Shown here: positions 7,341 to 16,358 of the stretch, piece after piece
Layout: every line of letters begins with the position of its first letter
Position numbering within the stretch: position 1 is the first letter of the stretch
NCBI RefSeq assembly: GCF_016862795.1
Contig: NZ_BONQ01000146.1
Coordinates: 1-43,519 of the forward strand
Length of the DNA: 43,519 nucleotides
Direction of reading: 5' to 3'
DNA from: Dactylosporangium siamense
GTDB taxonomy: Bacteria > Actinomycetota > Actinomycetes > Mycobacteriales > Micromonosporaceae
The notes under the pieces: model-generated
Told to the model about the DNA's origin: nothing
Database searches by the model: none
What the model saw: only the letters and a program-made list of their open reading frames with translations
Program-made: the position numbers and the translations under genes

Positions 7341-8434
7341 CGTTCGCCCAGTTCCCGCAGCCCTTCGGCGGGCCTGGCCAGGGCCTCGGCGACGCTGCCG
7401 AAGTGCTGGACCAGGGAGTGGGTCTCGGTGACGCCGATGCTGGCGGCCTCCCGCCGGCCCGCGTCGACCCGGCCGGCGACGACCACGCAGGGGACGCCGA
7501 GATCACGTGCGGCGTTCGCCACACCGGCCACGACCTTGCCCCGCAGTGACTGCTCGTCGAAGGCGCCCTCACCGGTCACGACCAGGGAGACCTCGTCCAG
7601 TTCGGCGTCCAGGAGGGTCAGCCGGCGGACCAGGCCGATGCCCGACTCGACCCGGGCGCCGAGCGCGAGGAGCGCGGCGCCGAGCCCGCCGGCGGCGCCC
7701 GACCCGGGCAGGTCCACGAGCCCGGACGGCGCGGCCGGCAGCGTCTGCAGCACCTCGGCGAACCGGGTCAGCGCGGCGTCGAGCAGGAAGACGTCTTCCC
7801 TGGTCGCGCCCTTCTGCGGGCCGTAGACAGCGCTCGCGCCCCGCAGCCCGAGCAGGGGGCTGTCCACGTCGGTGGCGGCGATCAGGGTCGCCTCTCTCAG
7901 CCTCGGTACGCCACCCAGCGCGACGCAGTCGACCAGGGCCGCTCCCCCGTACGGCAGGGCGTAGCCGGACGCGCCGAGCGGGGCGGCGCCCAGGGCGGCG
8001 AGCAGGCCCGCGCCGCCGTCGTTGGTGCCGCTGCCGCCGAGCCCGACGACGAGCGTGGTGGCCCCCGCCTCGACCGCGGCGAGCAGCAGGGTCCCGAGGC
8101 CGAAGGTCGTGGTGTGCCGAGGGTCACGTTCAGCAGGGGTGAGCAGGTGCAGCCCGCACGCCTCGGCGCTCTCCACGTAGGCCGTGGTGCCGTCGAGCAC
8201 GACGTGTCCCACAGCCGGGCGGCCCAGGGGGTCGGTCGTCGGCACCGTCAGGACGCGGGCGTGCGGCAGCGCCGCTGCCAGTACCCCCGCGAAACCGGGA
8301 CCGCCGTCGGACAGCGGTCGCAGGGTCAGCTCGTCACCGGGCCGGACGCCCCGCCAGCCCGCCGCGAGGGCCTCGGCGGCGTCGACGGCCGAGATCGTCC
8401 CGGCGAACTTGTCGGGGCACACCAGGACACGCAT
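7316..8434 (-). CDS. glycerate kinase (GlxK/GarK family)
   Basis: A 372-aa protein of the bacterial glycerate 2-kinase family, which phosphorylates D-glycerate with ATP. It begins MRVLVCPDKFAGTISAVDAA and contains PLSDGGPGF (40-48), the Gly-rich GLGGSGTNDGGAG, ATDVDSPLLG and YGPQKGA, all in family order. ATG 8434 is the family start; upstream codons in the same frame overlap the divergent nadA promoter and show no protein-like features. The last codons lie in a 20-bp tandem repeat. Synteny with Rv2205c supports the call. Confidence 0.92.
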   Translation of the reverse strand: MRVLVCPDKFAGTISAVDAAEALAAGWRGVRPGDELTLRPLSDGGPGFAGVLAAALPHARVLTVPTTDPLGRPAVGHVVLDGTTAYVESAEACGLHLLTPAERDPRHTTTFGLGTLLLAAVEAGATTLVVGLGGSGTNDGGAGLLAALGAAPLGASGYALPYGGAALVDCVALGGVPRLREATLIAATDVDSPLLGLRGASAVYGPQKGATREDVFLLDAALTRFAEVLQTLPAAPSGLVDLPGSGAAGGLGAALLALGARVESGIGLVRRLTLLDAELDEVSLVVTGEGAFDEQSLRGKVVAGVANAARDLGVPCVVVAGRVDAGRREAASIGVTETHSLVQHFGSVAEALARPAEGLRELGERLALQWSR

Positions 8435-8499
8435 CCGGACATTGTGCACGTCTCGTAGGTCACAGTTCCGCACTACCGCACGCGTGCGACGATCGAAGG

Positions 8500-9663
8500 G
8501 TGACCTGGGCTGAACCGTCGTCAACCGCCACCGCGCTCCTGCTGCTGGGCCGCGGCACCGACCCCGACACCGAGAAGGGGGTCGAGTGCCCCGGCGACCT
8601 GCCCGCACCGTCCGACCCCGGCCTCGTCGAGCGGGCCAGAGCGGCCAAGGCCGCCCTCGGCGACCGGGTCTTCGTGCTCGGCCACCACTACCAGCGCGAC
8701 GAGGTGATCCAGTTCGCCGACGTGACCGGCGACTCGTTCAAGCTGGCCCGGGAGGCCGCCGCCCGCCCCGACGCGGAGTACATCGTGTTCTGCGGTGTGC
8801 ACTTCATGGCGGAGAGCGCCGACATCCTGACCTCCGCGACACAGCGGGTCGTGCTGCCCGACCTGGCCGCCGGCTGTTCGATGGCCGACATGGCCGCCCT
8901 CGTGCAGGTCGAGAAGGCCTGGGAGCACTTCACCCGGCTCGGCATCGCCGGTGACGTGGTGCCGGTCACATACATGAACTCGACCGCCGACATCAAGGGC
9001 TTCGTCGGGCGCAACGACGGCGTGGTGTGCACGTCGTCCAACGCGGAGACGGCGCTGAAGTGGTCGTTCGAGCGCGGCTCGAAGGTGTTCTTCCTGCCCG
9101 ACCAGCACCTGGGCCGCAACACGGCGGTGCTGAAGATGGGTCTGACGCTGCAGGACTGCGTGCTCTACGACCCGCACAAGCCCGGTGGCGGCCTGACCGA
9201 CCAGCAGCTGCTCGACGCGAAGATGATCCTGTGGCGTGGGCACTGCTCGGTGCACGGCCGCTTCACCCTCGACAGCGTCGAGGACGTGCGCGCCCGGGTG
9301 CCCGGGGTCAACGTGCTGGTCCACCCGGAGTGCAAGCACGAGGTGGTCACCGCCGCGGACCACGTGGGCTCCACCGAATACATCATCAGGATGATCGAGG
9401 CGGCGCCGGCCGGCTCGGCGTGGGCGGTCGGGACCGAGCTCAACCTGGTCCGCCGGCTCGCGCTGGCGCACCCGGACAAGCAGATCATGTTCCTGGACAA
9501 GAACGTCTGCTACTGCTCGACGATGAACCGGATCGACCTGCCGCACCTCGTGTGGGCCCTGGAGGAGCTCGTCGCCGGCCGCGTGCCGAACGAGATCACC
9601 GTCGACGCCGACACCGCGCATTACGCCCGGGTGGCGCTCGACCGGATGCTGGCGCTCCCCTAA
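8500..9663 (+). CDS. nadA: quinolinate synthase A
   Basis: A 387-aa [4Fe-4S] enzyme that condenses iminoaspartate with dihydroxyacetone phosphate to quinolinate, the first pyridine of de novo NAD synthesis. Characteristic stretches are GHHYQRDEVIQFAD (61-74), VHFMAESADIL (100-110), GCSMADM (125-131), YMNSTADIKG (158-167), HPECKHEV (275-282) and CYCSTMNRI (337-345). Probable cluster ligands by family alignment are Cys126, Cys249 and Cys339. GTG 8500 lacks a clear Shine-Dalgarno sequence and may be leaderless. nadB and nadC are not adjacent, but nadE, the last step, lies at 41764. Confidence 0.95.
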   Translation: MTWAEPSSTATALLLLGRGTDPDTEKGVECPGDLPAPSDPGLVERARAAKAALGDRVFVLGHHYQRDEVIQFADVTGDSFKLAREAAARPDAEYIVFCGVHFMAESADILTSATQRVVLPDLAAGCSMADMAALVQVEKAWEHFTRLGIAGDVVPVTYMNSTADIKGFVGRNDGVVCTSSNAETALKWSFERGSKVFFLPDQHLGRNTAVLKMGLTLQDCVLYDPHKPGGGLTDQQLLDAKMILWRGHCSVHGRFTLDSVEDVRARVPGVNVLVHPECKHEVVTAADHVGSTEYIIRMIEAAPAGSAWAVGTELNLVRRLALAHPDKQIMFLDKNVCYCSTMNRIDLPHLVWALEELVAGRVPNEITVDADTAHYARVALDRMLALP

Positions 9664-9844
9664 AGAGGACCTTTCCATCACCCTCCGTGATGCCCGAAGG
9701 ATGATCGCTGTCGGAGTCACGTCTTCGTGCCACGACGGACGTGCGGTCGGCGCTCGCATGCAGTAGATGTGGTTATGCTGCTGCGCGGGTTCACGCTCCG
9801 TCAGCACGTCTCCTCTTCAATTCCTGCCTGCAGGAGGGTTTTCC

Positions 9845-11188
9845 GTGACCAACTACGACGCCGGTGACGTCCTCACCGTGCACGGCGGCGCGCCGCTCAA
9901 CGGCGAGCTGCGGGTGCGCGGTGCCAAGAACCTCGTCTCCAAGGCGATGGTCGCGGCGGTGCTGGGCGAAACCCCGAGCACGCTCTTCGACGTGCCGGCG
10001 ATCCGCGACGTCGAAGTGGTCACCGGCCTGCTCGAGCTGCACGGGGTCAAGGTCACCCGCGGCCCGCTCGACGGCGAGCTGCACTTCGACACCTCCGACG
10101 TCGAGTCGGCCAACGTCGACGAGATCAACGTGCACGCCGGCTCCAGCCGCATCCCGATCCTGTTCTGCGGGCCGCTGCTGCACCGGCTCGGTCACGCGTT
10201 CATCCCCGACCTCGGCGGCTGCAACATCGGCGGGCGGCCCATCGACTTCCACATCCAGGCGCTGCGCGAGTTCGGCGCGGTCGTGGAGAAGTCCGAGAAG
10301 GGCATGGACATCACCGCGCCCAACGGGCTGCACGGCGCGAAGCTGGAGCTGCCGTACCCGAGCGTCGGCGCGACCGAGCAGATCCTGCTCACCGCCGTGC
10401 GCGCCGAGGGCGTCACCGAGCTGCGCAACGCCGCCGTCGAGCCGGAGATCATCGACCTGATCTGCGTGCTGCAGAAGATGGGCGCGATCATCAAGGTCCA
10501 CACCGACCGGGTCATCGAGATCCAGGGTGTGCCGCGCCTCACCGGCTACAAGCACCGTCCCATCCCGGACCGCATCGAGGCGGCCAGCTGGGGCGCGGCC
10601 GCCCTCGCGACCCGCGGCGACGTCTTCGTCCGCGGCGCCCGGCAGGCCGACATGATGACGTTCCTCAACCTGTTCACGTCCGTCGGTGGCGCGTTCGAGA
10701 TCGACGACACCCCCGGCGAGGGCGGCATCCGCTTCTGGCACCCGGGCGGCGAGCTCAACGCCGTGGCGATGGAGACCGACGTGCACCCCGGCTTCATGAC
10801 CGACTGGCAGCAGCCGATGGTCGTGGCGCTCACGCAGGCCCGCGGGCTGTCGATCGTGCACGAGACGGTCTACGAGCGGCGCCTCGGCTACACGGCCGCG
10901 CTCAACCAGATGGGCGCCACCATCCAGACGTACCGTGAGTGCCTCGGTGGCACGCCGTGCCGGTTCGGCCGCCGCAACTTCATGCACTCCGCGGTCATCG
11001 CCGGCCCGTCCAAGCTGCACGCCGCCGACCTGGTGATCCCGGACCTGCGGGCCGGGTTCAGCCACCTGATCGCGGCGCTCGCCGCCGAGGGCACCTCCCG
11101 GGTGTATGGCGTCAAGCTCATCCAGCGCGGTTACGAGGACTTCGAGGGCAAGCTGAACGGCCTCGGCGCGCACGTCGAGCTCGGTTAA
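9845..11188 (+). CDS. murA: UDP-N-acetylglucosamine 1-carboxyvinyltransferase
   Basis: A 447-aa enzyme for the first committed step of peptidoglycan synthesis, transfer of enolpyruvate from PEP to UDP-GlcNAc in the cytoplasm. It begins with GELRVRGAKNLVSKAM, holding the Lys28-Asn29 pair of the active site. Cys126 in GGCNIGGRPID occupies the PEP-adduct position targeted by fosfomycin, so the enzyme is not of the Cys-to-Asp resistant type. GTG 9845 is chosen for AGGAGG seven bases upstream; longer in-frame starts would read through the leader. The leader from 9664 to 9844 contains no recognised element. Confidence 0.95.
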   Translation: MTNYDAGDVLTVHGGAPLNGELRVRGAKNLVSKAMVAAVLGETPSTLFDVPAIRDVEVVTGLLELHGVKVTRGPLDGELHFDTSDVESANVDEINVHAGSSRIPILFCGPLLHRLGHAFIPDLGGCNIGGRPIDFHIQALREFGAVVEKSEKGMDITAPNGLHGAKLELPYPSVGATEQILLTAVRAEGVTELRNAAVEPEIIDLICVLQKMGAIIKVHTDRVIEIQGVPRLTGYKHRPIPDRIEAASWGAAALATRGDVFVRGARQADMMTFLNLFTSVGGAFEIDDTPGEGGIRFWHPGGELNAVAMETDVHPGFMTDWQQPMVVALTQARGLSIVHETVYERRLGYTAALNQMGATIQTYRECLGGTPCRFGRRNFMHSAVIAGPSKLHAADLVIPDLRAGFSHLIAALAAEGTSRVYGVKLIQRGYEDFEGKLNGLGAHVELG

Positions 11189-11221
11189 AGGCGGAGTTGG
11201 TACGGCGGGCGGCACCGAGCG

Positions 11222-11251
11222 TTGGGTCGCCCGCCTACTGTCCGCTACCCT
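11222..11251 (+). promoter_or_regulatory. probable leaderless promoter of the DUF3043 gene
   Basis: TTGGGT (11222-11227) and TACCCT (11246-11251) are separated by 18 bp. The -10 box ends seven bases before the GTG at 11259, and there is no Shine-Dalgarno sequence between. Confidence 0.5.
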
Positions 11252-11258
11252 TCACGGC

Positions 11259-11891
11259 GTGCCGTCGTTGTTCTCCCGCAAGTCAGCCGAGCCCGCCGTG
11301 GCCGCCACCCCCGAGCCCACGGAGAGTTCCGGGCCCGAGGGCGCGTCCGGTAAGCGCCAGACCCTGAGCAAGCGCGACCTGGGCAAGACCACGCCGAAGC
11401 GGACCGTGGCCGGCCGTCGGGTCGCCGAGCCGCCCGCGGCGAACCGCCGCGAGGCCAGCAAGAAGATGCGGGAGCGGCAGCGCGCCGAACGGCTCGAGGC
11501 CCGCGAGGGCATGGCCAACGGCGAGGAGCGCTACCTGCTCGCCCGCGACAAGGGCCCCGAGCGCCGGCTGGTCCGCGACATCGTCGACTCGCGGCGCACC
11601 ATCGGCACCTTCTTCTTCGGCACCACGTTCCTGGTGATGCTGGTGGGCTTCAACCGCAACCTGAACCCGAGCATCTACTTCGCCGCCAACGCCCTCTTCG
11701 GCGTCATGGCCGTCGCGACCGCGATCGACAGCTTCCTGATCTCGCGGACGATCAAGCGGCTCGTCAAGGAGCGCTTCCCCGCGTCCACGGAGAAGCTCGG
11801 CCGGCTGTACTTCTACGCGATCATGCGCGCCATCTCGTTCCGCTTCATCCGCAACCCGAAACCGCAGGTGAAGGTCGGCGCCACGGTCTGA
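11259..11891 (+). CDS. DUF3043 membrane protein
   Basis: A 210-aa protein. Residues 1-100 are charged and probably disordered (Lys/Arg/Ala/Glu rich with TTPKRTVAGRRVAEPPAANR). Two transmembrane helices follow at about 113-133 and 139-160, and a basic C-terminal part contains RAISFRFIRNPKP. This layout is that of DUF3043, an actinobacterial family of unknown function; Rv2206 at the same syntenic place is such a protein. GTG 11259 is supported by a -10 box seven bases upstream. No biochemical role is known to me. Confidence 0.85.
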   Translation: MPSLFSRKSAEPAVAATPEPTESSGPEGASGKRQTLSKRDLGKTTPKRTVAGRRVAEPPAANRREASKKMRERQRAERLEAREGMANGEERYLLARDKGPERRLVRDIVDSRRTIGTFFFGTTFLVMLVGFNRNLNPSIYFAANALFGVMAVATAIDSFLISRTIKRLVKERFPASTEKLGRLYFYAIMRAISFRFIRNPKPQVKVGATV

Positions 11892-11916
11892 CGACCGGAC
11901 GGCGCCCGGATCCGGC

Positions 11917-11959
11917 CCGTCGGGCGACAACGATTCGGCGGCGGCGGCCCGCCCGACGG
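11917..11959 (+). terminator. possible stem-loop after the DUF3043 gene
   Basis: CCGTCGGGCG (11917-11926) pairs perfectly with CGCCCGACGG (11950-11959) around a 23-nt GC-rich loop, 26 bases after the stop. No T-run follows, so it may only mark the transcript end or protect it. Confidence 0.4.
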
Positions 11960-12081
11960 TGGCGTTGGACGGCTCCCAAGCCGTACCCTCCCTTCGCGAC
12001 CGGACCACGATTTCACCGGGTAGGCGCGTGGCGTGCGCCGGTGCATGATTGGTGCCGGATCGGGGCGAGGAGAGCGAAGCT

Positions 12082-15000
12082 GTGAGCGACGAGTACCCGG
12101 GGGAAGAGCCGGGAACCGCCGCGCCCACCTGGGCGGCAGTGCCGACCATGCCGTGGACCAGGGTGCCGGAGCAGCGACGTGACGAGCAGACACCGTCGGG
12201 TCGCGGCGGCCCCGAACACCGCTCCGACTCCCAAGGCGCCGAGCCGTGGGCCGACGACCCCGGCCGCCGCCCGCCGGGCCGGCAGTACGGTGACCCCCGC
12301 CAGCAGGGCGACCCACGCCTGAGCGACCCGCGGCAGGGCGACCCGCGCCTGGCCGATCCGCGACTCGCGGACCCCCGGTTCGCCGGCGACCCCCGCCGGG
12401 CCGACCACCGCCCCGTTGACCCTCGTGCCGCTGACCCTCGTGCGGTAGACCCCCGCGCCGGCGACCCGCGCGGGCCCGGCGACGAGCGCGGCCGGCCGCA
12501 CGGCGCGCCGCAGCAGCGGTGGGCGCAGGGGCAGCCGCAGCCGGGCGGTCACCCGCAGCAGCATCCCGGGCATCCGGGCCAGGTCCCCCAGCAGGGCCGC
12601 CCGCAGCAGGGTGGCTATCAGGGACCTCCGCACCCGCAGCAGGGGCACCCGGGACCCGGCAGGCACCCGCAGCAGGGGTACGACGACCGCCGCGGCTACG
12701 AGCAGCCCTACGACGACGGCCGGCGCGACGACGGGCGCGGCTACGACGGGCGCGGCCGCGACGACCGGCGGGGCTACGACGAGCCACGCGGATACGACGA
12801 CCGGCGCGGCTACGACGACCGGCGGGGATACGACGAGCCGCGCGGGTACGACGACCGGCGCGGCTATGACGGGCCGCCGCCCGGGTACGGCCGCCCGCAG
12901 CAGGGACACGGCCGCCCGCGCAACCCGGCGCTGGACGAGCCGACGGACGAGGTCCCCCGGGTGCGCCGCGGCGCCGCGGGCGCGGCCCCGCCCGGCACCA
13001 CCGGCCGGGCCACCGTCTACGGCGCGCCGCCGGTGGACGCGCCGATGAGCGCACCGCCGGCCGGGACGACGTACGGCGGTCAGGGCCGCGCCACGGTCTA
13101 CGGCGCGCCCGCCCAGCACGGCGCGCCGCCGCAGGGTCGCACGTACGGCGCCCCGCCGCAGGGTGCTCCGACGCCACGGACGTACGGGGCGCCGGTCCGC
13201 GACGACCAGGCGGGTGACGACCGGCCGGTGTCCTCGGCGCCGGTGTCCTCCGCGCCCGTCTCGGCGGCACCGCAGTCCCCGGCGCCCGGCCACGGATGGC
13301 AGGACGACCTCGCCGACCGGCCGGTGTCCGCCGCTCCCGGCCCCGGCTGGAACGCCGACCCGAACAACCGGCCCGTCTCGGCCGCACCCGGCCCCGGCTG
13401 GAGCGCCGGCCCCGGCAACCAGCCGGTGTCCGCGGCCCCCGGACCGGGCTGGAGCGCCGACCCCGGCAACCGCCCGGTCTCGGCCGCCCCGGCGCCGGGC
13501 TGGAACGCCGACCCCGGCAACCGGCCAGTCTCGGCCGCGCCGGTGTCGGCGGCACCCGTCTCGGCGGTGCCCGTCTCCGCGGCGCCGCAGCAGCCGGCCG
13601 TCACGGTGCCCGAGCCGGCGCCCGTCCCGGTGGCGCCCGAGCCGCCGCCCGCCGAACCGCCGGCCGTGGCGGTGGCGCCGATGAGCGCGCCGCCCCTCGT
13701 CACGCCGGACGTGCCGTTCAACGCGTTCGGGCCCGCCGGCGGCGGCGAACCGGGCGAGCCGGCGGTGGACGTGCCAGAGCAGCAGCCGGAAACCGAAGGG
13801 TCCGCAGCGGTGCAGCAGTCGGCGATGGACGCCTACCGTTCGGCGTCGCTGACCGGCGCCGGCGTCGACGGGTTGCAGGCCACGGGCTATCTGCCGATCG
13901 TGCGGCCCGGCGCGGAAGGCTTCCCGGCCGAGCTGGCGGCGCTGCTGCCGACCTCGCCGGCGCCGCGACCCGAGGCGAAGTCCGAGGACGCCGCCGGGCC
14001 GGACCCGGAGCAGGTCCTCGCCGGCTACGTGTGGCGTTTCGACCCGGACACGCTGCGCGAGCAGATCGAGGGCGACGAGGTCGCGGAGCTCACCGAGATC
14101 CGGGACCTGCTGACCGCGAAGCTCAACGGCGTCGCCGACAACCCGACCCGGGCGCGGCTGCTGAGCCTGCGCGCGGTGGTGTCGCGGATCCTCAACGACA
14201 TGCCGAAGGCGTTCGCCGACGGCAAGCTCGCCCTCGCGCACGCCGAGGCGACCGGTGAGCTGCGCCGCATCGCGATCGCGCAGGCCCGGCTCGCGCACGT
14301 GCTGCAGTGGCGGGAGGAGTTCGACGAGGCCGACCGGCTGTTCACGCTCGCCAACAGCAGCGAGCTGCCGGACCGGCTTCGGGCCACCATGCACCAGCAC
14401 GCCGGCAAGTGCGCCTACGACCAGGGCCGCTACATGGAGGCGTGCAACCACTTCGAACGGGCCCTGGACCTGCGCAAGGAGGAGGACCCGGAGCTCATCG
14501 CGCAAACGGAGCTGGCCCTGGACGCGGTGTTCCGGCGGGTCGCGGAGAAGGGCTGGGGGCCCTACCCGCGCAGCCGCGACGAGATCCTGCAGATCCGCAA
14601 GTCGCCGGCGCCCGCGTTCGACGAGCAGACCCAGCGCTGGGGGTACATCGAGCCGGACGGCAACTTCTGCATCGGCCCCGGATACCTCGACGTCCAGCCG
14701 TTCCGGGACGGGGTGGCGTGGGTGCAGCGGCAGGGGTCGCAGAACTGGGAGCTCATCGACGACACCGGCAAGGTGCTCATCGAGCCCGCCGTCGGCTACC
14801 TGGGCGTCGGGAGCTTCTCCGACGGGGTGGCCTGGGTGTCGCGGGACGGCACCAACCGGTGGATCGCGATCGACAAGACCAACGCGGTGCTCATCTCGAC
14901 CGGGTTCGACGACGTCCGGCCGTTCCGGCGGGGGGTCGCGGCCGTGCGGCGCGGCGAGCACTGGGGCGCCGTCGACAGCGTCGGCCGGGTCGTCGTGTCG

Positions 15001-15312
15001 TTCCAGTACGACGGGTTCGCCACCGCGCTGCTCGACGGTCGGTACATCGACGGCTTCAGTGACGAAGGTCTCGCCGTCGTTTCCCTCGACGGGCGCAAGG
15101 GTGTCGTGGACCGCTCCGGGCGGGTGCTGGTGCCGCCGGTGCACCACACGCTGATGATCCACCCGGTCGCGTTCCTGTACGCGGACGACGCGCAGCGCTG
15201 GGGTGCCCTGGACCGGCGCGGCCGGACGGTGATCGAGGCCACATTCCCGAGCCGCACCGGGGTGACGGACGAGATCGACCGTCTGCTCGCCGATACGCGT
15301 CCCGTCATGTAA
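12082..15312 (+). CDS. WG-repeat protein with long repetitive disordered N-terminus and TPR-like middle
   Basis: A 1076-aa protein of unknown role. Residues 1-580 are low complexity and built from distinct repeats: 11 Asp-Pro-Arg units (about 71-130), Gln/His/Pro-rich text, GYDDRRG/GYDEPRG units (199-263), RATVYGAP repeats, and four 17-residue units containing PVSAAPGPGW (412-479). A helical part with TPR-like spacing covers about 665-830. Residues 850-1070 hold five or six WG repeats (RWGYIEPDGN, HWGAVDSVGR, RWGALDRRGR), a beta-repeat module usually seen in binding proteins. GTG 12082 follows GAGGAGAG. There is no signal peptide or membrane segment, so it is probably cytoplasmic. The aldo/keto reductase gene begins 10 bp later and is likely co-transcribed. 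Confidence 0.85.
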   Translation: MSDEYPGEEPGTAAPTWAAVPTMPWTRVPEQRRDEQTPSGRGGPEHRSDSQGAEPWADDPGRRPPGRQYGDPRQQGDPRLSDPRQGDPRLADPRLADPRFAGDPRRADHRPVDPRAADPRAVDPRAGDPRGPGDERGRPHGAPQQRWAQGQPQPGGHPQQHPGHPGQVPQQGRPQQGGYQGPPHPQQGHPGPGRHPQQGYDDRRGYEQPYDDGRRDDGRGYDGRGRDDRRGYDEPRGYDDRRGYDDRRGYDEPRGYDDRRGYDGPPPGYGRPQQGHGRPRNPALDEPTDEVPRVRRGAAGAAPPGTTGRATVYGAPPVDAPMSAPPAGTTYGGQGRATVYGAPAQHGAPPQGRTYGAPPQGAPTPRTYGAPVRDDQAGDDRPVSSAPVSSAPVSAAPQSPAPGHGWQDDLADRPVSAAPGPGWNADPNNRPVSAAPGPGWSAGPGNQPVSAAPGPGWSADPGNRPVSAAPAPGWNADPGNRPVSAAPVSAAPVSAVPVSAAPQQPAVTVPEPAPVPVAPEPPPAEPPAVAVAPMSAPPLVTPDVPFNAFGPAGGGEPGEPAVDVPEQQPETEGSAAVQQSAMDAYRSASLTGAGVDGLQATGYLPIVRPGAEGFPAELAALLPTSPAPRPEAKSEDAAGPDPEQVLAGYVWRFDPDTLREQIEGDEVAELTEIRDLLTAKLNGVADNPTRARLLSLRAVVSRILNDMPKAFADGKLALAHAEATGELRRIAIAQARLAHVLQWREEFDEADRLFTLANSSELPDRLRATMHQHAGKCAYDQGRYMEACNHFERALDLRKEEDPELIAQTELALDAVFRRVAEKGWGPYPRSRDEILQIRKSPAPAFDEQTQRWGYIEPDGNFCIGPGYLDVQPFRDGVAWVQRQGSQNWELIDDTGKVLIEPAVGYLGVGSFSDGVAWVSRDGTNRWIAIDKTNAVLISTGFDDVRPFRRGVAAVRRGEHWGAVDSVGRVVVSFQYDGFATALLDGRYIDGFSDEGLAVVSLDGRKGVVDRSGRVLVPPVHHTLMIHPVAFLYADDAQRWGALDRRGRTVIEATFPSRTGVTDEIDRLLADTRPVM
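12292..12471 (+). repeat. Asp-Pro-Arg coding repeats
   Basis: Eleven DPR tripeptides occur at 5-7 residue spacing in the N-terminal region of the WG-repeat protein, encoded by GACCCNCG-type units. Synonymous third positions vary, so the repeat is kept at protein level. Confidence 0.8.
12676..12870 (+). repeat. GYDDRRG / GYDEPRG coding repeats
   Basis: Tandem seven-residue units rich in Tyr, Asp, Arg and Gly are encoded by about 21-bp units of the form GGCTACGACGACCGGCG. Such Tyr/Arg/Gly text is typical of phase-separating disordered proteins, which is an inference here. Confidence 0.8.
13315..13518 (+). repeat. 51-bp coding tandem repeat, four units
   Basis: Units begin at 13315, 13366, 13417 and 13468. 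Each encodes 17 residues containing RPVSAAPGPGW and a variable Asn/Ser-Ala-Asp/Gly-Pro end. A partial fifth unit decays into PVSAAPVSAAP. Exact 51-bp periodicity points to duplication by slippage or unequal crossover. Confidence 0.9.
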
Positions 15313-15322
15313 GCAGTTAGTC

Positions 15323-16321
15323 ATGGAGTTTCGTCACCTCGGCCGGTCCGGGATGCTCGTCAGCGAGATCTCGTACGGCAACTGGATCACCCATGGCTCA
15401 CAGGTCGAGGCGGACCAGGCGACCGCCTGCGTCCACGCCGCCCTCGACCTCGGCATCACCACGTTCGACACCGCCGACGTCTACGCCGGCACCCGGGCGG
15501 AGGTCGTGCTCGGTGAGGCGCTGAAGGGTCAGCGCCGCGAGGGCCTGGAGATCTTCACCAAGGTCTACTGGCCGACCGGGCCGGGCCGCAACGACCGGGG
15601 CCTGTCCCGCAAGCACATCGCCGAGTCGATCAACGGCTCGCTGCGCCGCCTGCAGACCGACTACGTCGACCTGTACCAGGCGCACCGCTACGACTCCGAG
15701 ACGCCGCTCGAGGAGACGATGCAGGCGTTCGCGGACGTCGTGCACAGCGGCAAGGCGCACTACATCGGCGTCTCGGAGTGGCGGGCGGAGCAGATCCGCG
15801 CCGCCGCTTCTCTCGCAAAGGAGCTCCGGATCCAGCTGGTGTCGAACCAGCCGCAGTACTCGGCGCTGTACCGGGTCATCGAGGCCGAGGTCGTCCCCGC
15901 CTCCGAGGAGCTCGGGATCGGGCAGATCGTGTGGTCGCCGCTCGCCCAGGGCGTCCTCACCGGCAAGTACCTGCCGGGTCAGCCGCCGCCGGCGGGGTCG
16001 CGGGCGACCGACGAGAAGTCGGGCGCCGGGTTCATCTCCGGGCTGCTGCGCGACGAGGTCCTGACCGCGGTGCAGCAGCTCAAGCCCCTCGCCGAGCAGG
16101 CCGGGCTGACCATGGCCCAGCTGGGCGTGGCCTGGGTGCTGCAGAACCCGAACGTGTCCTCGGCGATCGTCGGCGCGACCCGGCCGGAGCAGCTGCAGGA
16201 CAACGTGAAGGCGGCGGGCGTGAAGCTGGACGCGGAGCTGCTGAAGCGGATCGACGAGATCCTCGACCCGGTCGTCGAGCGTGACCCGGCGCGGACGCAG
16301 AGCCCGGCGAAGCGTCCCTGA
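15323..16321 (+). CDS. aldo/keto reductase (potassium-channel beta-subunit type)
   Basis: A 332-aa NADPH-dependent oxidoreductase with a TIM barrel. The catalytic tetrad is visible as Asp49 (TFDTAD), Tyr54, Lys80 (FTKVYW) and His121 (YQAHRYD). SNQPQYSALYR and WSPLAQGVLTGKY match the group that includes bacterial homologues of Kv-beta. The C-terminal GATRPEQLQDNVKA is the cofactor-phosphate loop. The ATG lies 10 bp after the WG-repeat gene, so both are probably on one mRNA. The physiological carbonyl substrate is unknown. Confidence 0.92.
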   Translation: MEFRHLGRSGMLVSEISYGNWITHGSQVEADQATACVHAALDLGITTFDTADVYAGTRAEVVLGEALKGQRREGLEIFTKVYWPTGPGRNDRGLSRKHIAESINGSLRRLQTDYVDLYQAHRYDSETPLEETMQAFADVVHSGKAHYIGVSEWRAEQIRAAASLAKELRIQLVSNQPQYSALYRVIEAEVVPASEELGIGQIVWSPLAQGVLTGKYLPGQPPPAGSRATDEKSGAGFISGLLRDEVLTAVQQLKPLAEQAGLTMAQLGVAWVLQNPNVSSAIVGATRPEQLQDNVKAAGVKLDAELLKRIDEILDPVVERDPARTQSPAKRP

Positions 16322-16330
16322 TCGTGGTGT

Positions 16331-16356
16331 GAGGGGGCCCTTCGCGGGGTCCCCTC
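16331..16356. terminator. bidirectional terminator between convergent genes
   Basis: GAGGGG (16331-16336) pairs with CCCCTC (16351-16356), and an inner CCC/GGG stem closes the loop TTCGC. It lies between the aldo/keto reductase stop and the site-2 protease stop and can serve both. T-runs are weak. Confidence 0.6.
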
Positions 16357-16358
16357 GG

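Noticed and set aside
12013-15324. A 1103-codon open frame on the minus strand
   Set aside because: It is the antisense shadow of the WG-repeat gene; its product is Arg/Val/Ala noise without domains, and the plus-strand frame has clear WG and TPR-like text.
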